Positions 6,305 to 11,307 of a stretch of 11,307 nt of DNA are shown one piece after another. Below the pieces are notes generated by a model. The model ran no database searches. It was not told the origin of the DNA and saw nothing but the letters and a program-made list of their open reading frames with translations. Position numbers and translations under genes: made by a program. The stretch is taken from contig JBJXFK010000267.1 of assembly GCA_046155505.1 (NCBI GenBank), positions 1 through 11,307 of the forward strand. The letters run 5' to 3'. The first letter of the stretch is position 1; each line of letters begins with the position of its first letter. The DNA is from JBJXFK01 sp046155505 (lineage in GTDB: Bacteria; Planctomycetota; Phycisphaerae; UBA1845; Fen-1342).

Positions 6305-6532
6305 ATGCTGGCCGATCGAATCACCGTGGATCCAAATCTGATGGGAGGCCGGCCTTGTATTCGCGGCTTGCGATTTCCCGTCTCGCGTCTGCTCGGCCTG
6401 CTCGCCGCAGGGCAGTCGCATCAAGAGATTCTGGCTAACCACCCGGACCTTGAGGATGCCGATATTCTCGCGGCGATCGGCTACGGCGCAGCGCTCGCGG
6501 ACGATCGTGTGATTGTGCTGAAATCCGCATGA
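6305..6532 (+). CDS. DUF433 antitoxin-like protein
   Basis: A 75-residue DUF433 (VapB-like, COG2442) protein. The family signature is plain: MLADRITVDPNLMGGRPCIR (1-20) and GLRFPVSRLLGLLAAG, followed by HPDLEDADILAAIGYGA. Such proteins have a helix-turn-helix and are nearly always encoded just before a DUF5615 PIN-like protein, with which they are taken to form a toxin-antitoxin pair, the antitoxin binding both toxin and promoter. I chose the ATG at 6305 because the conserved N-terminus begins there and GAGGTG precedes it by five bases. An in-frame TTG at 6260 would add 15 unlikely residues. The stop overlaps the next start (ATGA, 6529-6532), implying translational coupling. It sits in a GC-rich repeat-filled region opposite to the genes on either side, which suits a mobile accessory pair. 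Confidence 0.88.
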   Translation: MLADRITVDPNLMGGRPCIRGLRFPVSRLLGLLAAGQSHQEILANHPDLEDADILAAIGYGAALADDRVIVLKSA

Positions 6533-6912
6533 AATTCATCGTCGACCAGCCGGTAAGCCCCAGGCTTGCGACGTGGTTGCGTTCGGCGGAGGCCGGCAGC
6601 CACGACGCGATCCATGTGCGAGACATTGGTCTGTCCCGCGCGCCCGATGATGCGATTTTTGACTTCGCGCTGCGTGAATCGCGCGTGTTGATCACGGCCG
6701 ACTTGGATTTCGCGCGAATAATCGCCCTCAGCGGAGCGCTCGGCCCAGGGCTGATTCTGTTTCGGGCAGGCAATTGCGATGATGTGCGGATGATCGAGTT
6801 GCTTCGCCGCGTGCTATCAGAAACGACCGACGAAATTCTTCCGCGATCAGTTGTCGTGATCGACGAGGTATCGATTCGCATCGCCGCACTGCCGATCCGG
6901 CGCGGGGTGTGA
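6529..6912 (+). CDS. DUF5615 PIN-like protein, putative toxin RNase
   Basis: A 127-residue protein of the DUF5615/Mut7-C type, a PIN-like nuclease fold. The N-terminus MKFIVDQPVSPRLATWL (1-17) carries the first acidic residue D6; further candidates are D26 and D32 in HDAIHVRDIGL, D40/D41 in RAPDD, and D58/D60 in LITADLDF. GPGLILFRAGN (72-82) and the C-terminal VVIDEVSIRIA complete the family pattern. The predicted role is a metal-dependent RNase restrained by the upstream DUF433 partner; activity in this family is much less proven than for classical VapC. Residue 7 is Gln where many homologues have Glu. Length is normal and no break is seen. A 97-bp palindromic element starts 35 bases after the stop. 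Confidence 0.85.
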   Translation: MKFIVDQPVSPRLATWLRSAEAGSHDAIHVRDIGLSRAPDDAIFDFALRESRVLITADLDFARIIALSGALGPGLILFRAGNCDDVRMIELLRRVLSETTDEILPRSVVVIDEVSIRIAALPIRRGV

Positions 6913-6946
6913 AGGTCGCCCGCGCCGAGCGTGCGGCATGGCGCAT

Positions 6947-7043
6947 AGCGCGTGGCATGGCTGCGACCGTTTGCAGCCATGCTCTTCTGCGCGTCAGTCG
7001 CTTCGAGCCATGCTCGCCAACGGCCGCGAGCATGCCACGCGCT
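6947..7043. repeat. 97-bp nested palindrome with two internal hairpins
   Basis: The outer arms AGCGCGTGGCATG (6947-6959) and CATGCCACGCGCT (7031-7043) are perfect 13-bp complements. Inside are a 10-bp perfect hairpin GCATGGCTGC/GCAGCCATGC (6955-6964 with 6973-6982) and an 8-bp hairpin CATGCTCG/CGAGCATG (7009-7016 with 7027-7034). The inner stems overlap the outer arms by 4-5 bases, so the structure can switch between one long stem and two hairpins. Confidence 0.85.
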
Positions 7044-7050
7044 TCCCGCG

Positions 7051-7094
7051 ACCGGCTTTAGCCGGGCAGTCCATGCCCCCACTTTCAAGTGGGG
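7051..7094 (+). repeat. Paired-hairpin repeat, copy A
   Basis: Hairpin 1 is CCGGCT-tt-AGCCGG (7052-7065). The linker CAGTCCATGCCCCC (7067-7080) overlaps the second stem. Hairpin 2 is CCCCACTT-tc-AAGTGGGG (7077-7094), followed by TTT. Copy B at 7259-7301 lies in the opposite orientation with a nearly identical linker and different stems; a degenerate copy is at 10398-10427. Hairpin 2 plus TTT could act as a terminator for the cassette. Confidence 0.8.
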
Positions 7095-7136
7095 TTTCAT
7101 GCAATCAACTACAACTCTGATTCTCCCCACTCCCTG

Positions 7137-7212
7137 CAGCCGGCTCTAGCCGGACTTTGGCTGTCGACGGGCGATGCTGAAGCAGTCGAAAAGTCCGGCT
7201 GAAGGCCGGCTG
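7137..7212. repeat. Long imperfect inverted repeat (22-23-base arms)
   Basis: The left arm (7137-7158), built on CAGCCGGC and AGCCGGACTTT, is complementary with few mismatches to the right arm (7190-7212), built on AAAGTCCGGCT and GCCGGCTG. Each arm is itself a short CCGGCT-NN-AGCCGG-like hairpin, so it belongs to the same hairpin family as its neighbours. Confidence 0.75.
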
Positions 7213-7258
7213 GAATTGAAGAGAATTGAATCATGGGTGCGGCGGCCTCGCTGGCCCG

Positions 7259-7301
7259 CCGGCTGAAGCCGGGGGCATGAACTGGTCGGCTGACGCCGAC
7301 C
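7259..7301 (-). repeat. Paired-hairpin repeat, copy B (inverted)
   Basis: Read on the minus strand, hairpin 1 is GGTCGGC-gtca-GCCGACC (7301-7284), the linker is CAGTTCATGCCCCC (7284-7271), and hairpin 2 is CCGGCT-tc-AGCCGG (7272-7259). The linker differs from copy A at one base of 14, while both stems differ yet stay paired. Confidence 0.8.
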
Positions 7302-7306
7302 CGAAT

Positions 7307-7330
7307 CCGAACCCCGAGCGCGAGCGAGTG
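7307..7330. repeat. AGCGAGTG box repeat, diverged copy
   Basis: CCGAACCCCGAGCGCGAGCG followed by AGTG matches the box family at 5590-5613 and is closest to the version at 3755-3778. It is followed by a GCGAACGCAGCGAGCC echo. Confidence 0.7.
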
Positions 7331-7482
7331 CGGCGAACGCAGCGAGCCGAGGCGGACGGCGGCGCGCATTTCCACTCGCGAGCCGCCGCATTTCAGCCTG
7401 AAAGGCTGCATCGTGAGTAGCCGGGGGTCAAGCGAGTCTTCGAGCGCGACCCCCGGAAACCCAAACGCCCCGAATAGATGAT

Positions 7483-7500
7483 CGACCCCGAAGGGGGTCG
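7483..7500 (-). terminator. GC-rich hairpin after the kinase gene, possible terminator
   Basis: CGACCCC (7483-7489) pairs with GGGGTCG (7494-7500) across a 4-base loop, 20 bases past the kinase stop codon. No T-run follows on the minus strand, so the terminator role is uncertain. Confidence 0.35.
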
Positions 7501-7519
7501 GCGAAACGATCGCCATGAC

Positions 7520-10003
7520 CTACGGCTTAGGCCGGGTGGGCATTGAATCGATCAATACCTCGGCCTCGGCGAGGAGTCTTTGCATGTGGAAGTCGTGCGC
7601 CCAACTGTCGGCGTTCGCCGAGTCGGACATCCATGTGCGGAGTTGCGCGAGCGTATTACGGGCACTCGCGGTTTCGCCAAGTTGGAATAGCGTCATAGCG
7701 GTGTACGCCGCATGGTAGCCCTTCGCGTTGCCCTCAAGGTCCGTCGCAACCGACTCCGTCAGTACCTTCAACGCCTCATCGTAGTCTTCGAGTCGATAAC
7801 GCCCCATGTACATCATCTGGGCCAATGTGGGCTGAACATACAAAGAACCGACCGGACCACAGGCTCCATCACCATGTAAGTTCAAAACAAACACCCACTC
7901 ATCCTGGCACAGTCTCGGAATCTCTCGAGCAACCTTACGGAGCCCCCACTCGAGCAAGTCGAGGCGACCTTGACGTTCTGCTTCACGAATCAACGTGCAA
8001 AACGCCGATATCAGATTGCCATCGAGTTCCATGAGTTCTTTCCGCTCAATCGCATCACGTAACAACTCGACACCGAATGAATCGCCGTGGTTGATTTGAG
8101 CCTTCCCCAACATCCAAAGGGCGGCTATCGTGCTATGGTGAAGAGGTCCAAGAATCTCGTCGCGCGTCGCGAAGGCGTGCTGAAGTTGAGCTATTTCAGT
8201 TGCGTTGGGGTCATCAAGCCAGCCAAGATCGAAACCTGGCTTCGGTGCCCATCGTACGTACATTGCGGATGCTTCGGCCAGTTGCGCGCGCCTGACCTGC
8301 TCACGAAGCTGCGCATTCGATTCTTCAAGTCGACGCTGCGCCGAGTCCACAAGTATCCGGAGCACTTCGATGAACTTGGTCGAATCGAGCCTGTATTCCT
8401 CTATCGCGTCAGGGCCATCGAATTCCGGACGAAGGGTCGGTGCCCCTGTCAGCGTTAGTGTGTTTTTGCCGTCGCTACTTTTCAACGCCATCACAAGGCT
8501 CTTGTCCGAAAGCACGAAAATTTGAGCGCCTATGGGTTGATCGTTCGACTCAGGTTCAGGCCAGTACCTCAGGATGCTTGCCTTGAGCACGGATATCCCT
8601 GACTCTCGCTGGCGAGATAGCTCGCGCTTGATACGGTCTGCATTGCTCCATTGCCACGTCGTCCCCGCGATCCCCAGCGTCAGCGCCGCCGCCACCATGC
8701 TCCCCGTCATCACCGCCGTCCGATGCTTCCTCACAAACTTCCGCACCCGATACGCCATGCTCGGCGGGGCCGCCACCACCGGCTCGCCGCTCAGGTGCCT
8801 TTGAATGTCCGCCGCGAAGTGGCTCGGGCTTTCGTAGCGGCGGGCGCGGTCCTTTTCGAGCGCTTTGAGCACGATCCAGTCGAGTTCGCCTTTCAAAGAC
8901 GAGGCACGCAGGCACGAAGGCACTGAGGCACGAAGTGAAGGCGAAGATGAAGACGAGGCACGCAGGCACGAAGGCACGGAGGCACGAAGCGAAGGCGAAG
9001 ACGCGCCCGGCTCGTCTCCCCCCTCCGTGCCTCTTTGCAATCGCACACTCGGAGCGATCGGCTCCTCTTCCTTGATAATCCGCTGCATCTCCGCCAAGGC
9101 CGCCGAGCGCAGCCGTTTGCGATCGAACGGCGTCAAGCCCGTCAGCAACTCATACAACAGCACCCCCAACGCATACACATCCGTCCGCGTATCAATATCC
9201 GGCGAGCCCTCGACCTGTTCCGGGCTCATGTATTCCGGCGTGCCGATGAGCTGCTTGTGCTCGGTGAAAAACGTCACCTCGCTCAGCCGCCCGCCCGCCG
9301 CTCCGGTCGCCTTGGCGATGCCGAAGTCGATCACCTTGGCGAACGGCTTGCCGTCGGTCATGCTGACCAGCACGTTGCCCGGCTTCAGATCGCGATGAAT
9401 GATGCCCTTGGTATGAGCGTGCTGCACGGCGTTGCACACCTGCTGAAACAGGTCGAGCCGCTGGCGCAGGGTGAGCTGGTGCATGTCGGCGAACGCATTG
9501 ACCGGATCGCCGATGACATATTCCATGACGAAGAACGGCCGCTGCGACTCGGTCAGGCCGCCGTCAAAGACGCGCGCGATGTGCGGGTGATCCATCAGGG
9601 CCAGCACCTGCCGCTCGGCCTCAAAGCGGCCGATGATCTGTTTCGAATCCATGCCGGGCTTGATGATCTTCAGCGCGACCTTGCGGCGGACCGGCTTTTC
9701 CTGCTCGGCCAGGAACACGACGCCGAAGCCGCCCTCGCCGATTTTTTGGAGGAGCTTGTAGGGGCCGATGCGCGAGCCGGCGGTTTCGGTGATCGTCTGT
9801 TGCTCGCTGAGGCGGGTGCTGACCTCGCCGAGGAAGCGGTCGGCGCTGGCGTCGCCCATCGCTGCGAGCAGCGACAAGACTTCGCCGAGCAGGGCCGGGT
9901 CGCCGGTGCATGCGCCGGCGGCGAATGCGTCGCGCTCGGCCGGCGGGCGGTCGAGTGCGGCCGCGACGATCTGCTTGACGCGAGCGGGGTCGGGATAGGC
10001 CAT
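7520..10003 (-). CDS. Membrane-anchored Ser/Thr protein kinase with C-terminal helical repeats
   Basis: An 827-residue Hanks-type kinase. A planctomycete N-terminal module (ALDRPPAERDAF...) covers about 15-60. The kinase domain (about 79-407) keeps every key element: glycine loop GEGGFG (89-94), K112 in VALKII, HRDLKPGN with D205 and N210, DFG with D226, and SPEQ (260-263). A low-complexity insert at about 327-369, made of repeat DNA (8898-8999), interrupts the variable loop before GELDWIVLKALEKDRARRY. One membrane segment follows (about 430-450), then a charged coiled-coil stretch (about 555-580) and a degenerate TPR-like helical region (about 600-815). The kinase should face the cytoplasm, with the C-terminal part a sensor or binding domain outside. 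I chose the ATG at 10001-10003 (MAYPDPARVKQ) because family members start so; ATGs at 10030 and 10072 add unlike sequence. The ribosome-binding site is weak. Base composition falls in the C-terminal third. The matching sigma factor may be at 5640-6179. Confidence 0.93.
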   Translation of the reverse strand: MAYPDPARVKQIVAAALDRPPAERDAFAAGACTGDPALLGEVLSLLAAMGDASADRFLGEVSTRLSEQQTITETAGSRIGPYKLLQKIGEGGFGVVFLAEQEKPVRRKVALKIIKPGMDSKQIIGRFEAERQVLALMDHPHIARVFDGGLTESQRPFFVMEYVIGDPVNAFADMHQLTLRQRLDLFQQVCNAVQHAHTKGIIHRDLKPGNVLVSMTDGKPFAKVIDFGIAKATGAAGGRLSEVTFFTEHKQLIGTPEYMSPEQVEGSPDIDTRTDVYALGVLLYELLTGLTPFDRKRLRSAALAEMQRIIKEEEPIAPSVRLQRGTEGGDEPGASSPSLRASVPSCLRASSSSSPSLRASVPSCLRASSLKGELDWIVLKALEKDRARRYESPSHFAADIQRHLSGEPVVAAPPSMAYRVRKFVRKHRTAVMTGSMVAAALTLGIAGTTWQWSNADRIKRELSRQRESGISVLKASILRYWPEPESNDQPIGAQIFVLSDKSLVMALKSSDGKNTLTLTGAPTLRPEFDGPDAIEEYRLDSTKFIEVLRILVDSAQRRLEESNAQLREQVRRAQLAEASAMYVRWAPKPGFDLGWLDDPNATEIAQLQHAFATRDEILGPLHHSTIAALWMLGKAQINHGDSFGVELLRDAIERKELMELDGNLISAFCTLIREAERQGRLDLLEWGLRKVAREIPRLCQDEWVFVLNLHGDGACGPVGSLYVQPTLAQMMYMGRYRLEDYDEALKVLTESVATDLEGNAKGYHAAYTAMTLFQLGETASARNTLAQLRTWMSDSANADSWAHDFHMQRLLAEAEVLIDSMPTRPKP
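8898..8999. repeat. In-frame tandem repeat inside the kinase domain coding sequence
   Basis: Two units, 8898-8951 (54 bases) and 8952-8999 (48 bases), are identical apart from two substitutions and a 6-base difference. Each is built from octamers such as GAGGCACG, CAGGCACG and AAGGCACT. Both lengths are multiples of three, so the frame is kept. They encode repeats of the type SPSLRASVPSCLRASS, rich in Ser, Arg and Cys. Confidence 0.9.
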
Positions 10004-10072
10004 GTGCGGGCACCGTCTTTCGAAAGCCATGCGAACTGGGGCGATATCGTAACCACGACCGTCGGGAAACAC

Positions 10073-10100
10073 CGTAGCGTTCGGGCCTGCGTGCCCGACG
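10073..10100. repeat. 28-bp hairpin repeat, copy 2
   Basis: Same element and orientation as 5405-5432, differing at two positions in the loop. Here it lies 70 bases upstream of the kinase start rather than across a stop codon. Confidence 0.85.
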
Positions 10101-10163
10101 GCGAATCTGGCTCGCCGAGGTTACATGCGAGAAGCGGGCGCGGGCGGGATCAGAAAAGAATTC

Positions 10164-10219
10164 AGAATGATGAATGCAGAATGCAGAAGCGGGGTTCAGG
10201 GTTCAGGGATTGGGGTTCA
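10164..10219. repeat. Tandem heptamer array, two unit types (4 + 4 units)
   Basis: Exactly 56 bases, eight heptamers in phase: four of AGAATGC type (10164-10191), then four of GGGTTCA type (10192-10219). The switch of unit happens without loss of the 7-base phase. Confidence 0.8.
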
Positions 10220-10244
10220 GCGGGCATTCCTTGAAACCGCAAAT

Positions 10245-10343
10245 CCAAGCGAGAAGCGCCAGCGAGTGTGCGATGGGCTTCCAGCCCGTTCTTATGTACT
10301 GCGGGCTTCCAGCCCGTATCCGAACGCGAAGCGCCAGCGAGTG
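10245..10343. repeat. Composite intergenic repeat, copy 2
   Basis: AGCGAGTG box (10245-10268), GATGGGCTTCCAGCCCG, TACTGCGGGCTTCCAGCCCG, then a second AGCGAGTG box (10320-10343). The order matches 3679-3782. Confidence 0.8.
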
Positions 10344-10397
10344 TCCCGCGCGCCAGCGCGCGGAATCGCCGTCGCGCTCGACAGCGTGCCGCCTCCC

Positions 10398-10427
10398 GGT
10401 CGGCTTCAGCCGACCAGTCCGCGCCGC
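10398..10427 (+). repeat. Paired-hairpin repeat, copy C (degenerate)
   Basis: Hairpin 1 is GGTCGGCT-tc-AGCCGACC (10398-10415), followed by a diverged linker CAGTCCGCGCCGC and a weak CAAC-ttct-GTTG second stem. It shares hairpin 1 with copy B and the orientation with copy A. Confidence 0.6.
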
Positions 10428-10450
10428 AACTTCTGTTGGGGGGTGGCGCT

Positions 10451-10984
10451 CTACCGAAATCGCCATCGCAACATCGTCCAGACTACATCGAGCAGCATCG
10501 ACCCCGGCCGGCCGAGATCGCGCGACTCGCTCAAGGTCTCGCGAAACTCGGCGTTCTCCTGCCGCGCACGCAACATATCGACCTCCGCCGCCGCCTGTTT
10601 CTCGATCACCGCCATCTTCTTCGGGTCGCTCTTGGCCGCCTCCCACAGCATCTGACACTTCTCAAGCTCCGCCCGGTCGAACCAGATCCCCTCGCATCGT
10701 GGGCACACGTCGAGTTGCACCTCTTTCCACGCCCGAAACGACTGCCGCTTCATTTCTGTTCCGCACGGAAGGCACAGCAGCCCCTCCGTGCTCGCCGACT
10801 CGACCGCCATCTCCTCCAGCCGCTCCGCAACCGGTTCCGCAAACTTCTGATCCCGCCGCGCGAGAATCAAATCGAGCTTCGCATCGGTCAGCCAGTTGCC
10901 GCCGCACGAGCCGCAATGGTGAATCTTCACGCCGTCATAAGGAATCAGCGCGGTCTGCGTACGACACTTCGGGCATCGCGGCAT
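10451..10984 (-). CDS. Tandem zf-TFIIB zinc-ribbon protein
   Basis: A 177-residue soluble protein with two copies of the zf-TFIIB (PF13453-like) zinc ribbon. Copy 1 has C4-x2-C7 and C24-x2-C27 followed by GGNWLTDAKLDLIL. Copy 2 has C71-x2-C74 and C94-x2-C97 followed by EGIWFDRAELEKC. All eight zinc ligands are present. A charged, probably helical or coiled-coil stretch (about 110-150) and a short hydrophobic C-terminus (SMLLDVVWTMLRWRF) complete it. Proteins of this family are small, widespread and of unknown function; no catalytic residues are visible. AAGGAG lies six bases before the ATG, the best ribosome-binding site in the window, so good expression is expected. It is on the same strand as the kinase but 447 bases of repeats separate them, so co-transcription is doubtful. 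Confidence 0.88.
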   Translation of the reverse strand: MPRCPKCRTQTALIPYDGVKIHHCGSCGGNWLTDAKLDLILARRDQKFAEPVAERLEEMAVESASTEGLLCLPCGTEMKRQSFRAWKEVQLDVCPRCEGIWFDRAELEKCQMLWEAAKSDPKKMAVIEKQAAAEVDMLRARQENAEFRETLSESRDLGRPGSMLLDVVWTMLRWRFR

Positions 10985-11288
10985 GTTCGGCTCCTTGTGC
11001 CCCGCACACTATCCGCCGCCATGCCGCACACCCACTCCAATCCGACACCGAATTTCTAATCCCGCCGCATTCCCTCATCCCATCTCCGCTCACCGCCCGG
11101 AATATCGCCGCGCCGCCGCGTCAAATTCCCGTCACACCCGCCCCGCCGACCGGCGTCCGCCTACGCTTCAAGCGTGAGCAGCACGACGCGCCAGTGCGAC
11201 GCGCGCCCGGCAACCGACAAACGTCCGATACCAGAAACGTCCAATAACATCATTGTTTCCGCCAACTGACACGAAGGTGGTCAACAAA
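10985..11288. other. 304-base spacer, no recognised gene
   Basis: C-rich and GC-rich up to about 11215, then more A/T-rich. A short hairpin CGCTT-ca-AGCG sits near 11164-11174, and AACGTCC followed by ATA or GATA occurs twice near 11219-11246. The zinc-ribbon promoter should lie here, but no box pair with proper spacing was found. Confidence 0.5.
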
Positions 11289-11307
11289 ATGTCACGCCGC
11301 GACGACA
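11289..11307 (+). CDS. Possible gene start at the right edge (MSRRDD...)
   Basis: An ATG at 11289 opens a frame MSRRDD that runs off the window. AAGGTGG lies eight bases before it, a reasonable ribosome-binding site. Only six codons are visible, so neither the reality of the gene nor its product can be judged. Confidence 0.3.

Larger units (their letters stand above)
6913..7519. other. 607-base gene-free gap made largely of palindromes
   Basis: The 3' ends of the PIN-like gene and the kinase gene face each other across this gap. Working left to right it holds a 97-bp nested palindrome (6947-7043), a paired-hairpin unit (7051-7094), a long inverted repeat (7137-7212), an inverted copy of the paired-hairpin unit (7259-7301), an AGCGAGTG box (7307-7330) and a 7-bp GC hairpin (7483-7500). 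Open frames here simply read through the palindromes. I see no gene. Confidence 0.75.
10004..10450. other. 447-base spacer between kinase and zinc-ribbon genes, repeats only
   Basis: It contains the 28-bp hairpin repeat (10073-10100), an eight-unit heptamer array (10164-10219), the composite AGCGAGTG/hairpin repeat (10245-10343), a hairpin CCGCGCGC-ca-GCGCGCGG (10346-10363) and a degenerate paired-hairpin unit (10398-10427). The kinase promoter must be between about 10004 and 10150, but I could not pick convincing -35/-10 boxes. No gene is seen. Confidence 0.65.

Noticed and set aside
7109..7516. 135-residue minus-strand open frame
   Set aside because: Lies wholly in the palindrome-rich spacer and only translates inverted repeats.
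8898..8999. CRISPR array
   Set aside because: Units are directly adjacent with no unique spacers, and the sequence is in frame in a gene; the other tandem arrays likewise lack spacers.
10004..10072. Longer kinase N-terminus from ATG 10072 or 10030
   Set aside because: The added residues do not resemble kinases of this family, whose N-terminal module starts around MAYPDPARV; no better ribosome-binding site there.
9035..10234. 399-residue plus-strand open frame
   Set aside because: Antisense to the kinase domain, and its end translates the hairpin repeat and heptamer array.
10174..11247. 357-residue plus-strand open frame
   Set aside because: Starts in repeats, runs antisense to the zinc-ribbon gene, and is low-complexity Pro/Arg/Ser without motifs.
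11254..11283. TTGACC (minus strand) as -35 box of the zinc-ribbon gene
   Set aside because: The nearest -10-like sequence, AATGAT, is 24 bases away, too far for a normal sigma-70 promoter.

Overview
The window looks like chromosomal DNA of a GC-rich planctomycete, most likely a member of Phycisphaerae or a related group. Four things point there: an ECF sigma factor of the Planctomycetes-expanded Sig-70_X6 type, a large membrane-anchored Ser/Thr kinase with the N-terminal 'ALDRPPAERDAF' module common in that phylum, the style of the dihydrolipoyl dehydrogenase, and intergenic spacers packed with short repeats of the 'GCGCCAGCGAGTG' kind. The lineage call is an inference from families; no phylogeny could be run.

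Layout. At the left edge (minus strand) are the first 12 codons of a gene whose start resembles an IS630-type transposase. Then come two minus-strand metabolic genes: dihydrolipoyl dehydrogenase (2142-3554) and, 62 bases downstream, a eukaryotic-type (GT3) glycogen synthase (196-2079). On the plus strand follow a stand-alone tRNA-binding-domain protein (4018-4368) with a clear terminator, and a 10-TM EamA/DMT transporter (4450-5409). An ECF sigma factor (5640-6179, minus) is divergent from a compact two-gene toxin-antitoxin-like cassette (DUF433 then DUF5615, 6305-6912, plus). After a 607-base palindrome-rich gap lies a large Ser/Thr kinase (7520-10003, minus), then a tandem zinc-ribbon protein (10451-10984, minus). 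A possible gene start sits at the right edge.

How genes may work together. The dehydrogenase and glycogen synthase could be co-transcribed. The sigma factor and kinase belong to families that are often neighbours in planctomycetes and may form one signalling unit, here in unusual order and interrupted by the opposite-strand cassette. The rest are not obviously linked.

The most unusual content is not a gene but the repeat landscape. There are four tandem arrays with an exact 7-base period but different unit sequences, a family of paired hairpins joined by a conserved linker whose stems change with pairing kept, a 97-bp nested palindrome, and composite repeats shared between distant spacers. 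Two genes end inside such repeats. One octamer-type repeat sits in frame inside the kinase domain of the Ser/Thr kinase. No CRISPR array, tRNA or rRNA was recognised.
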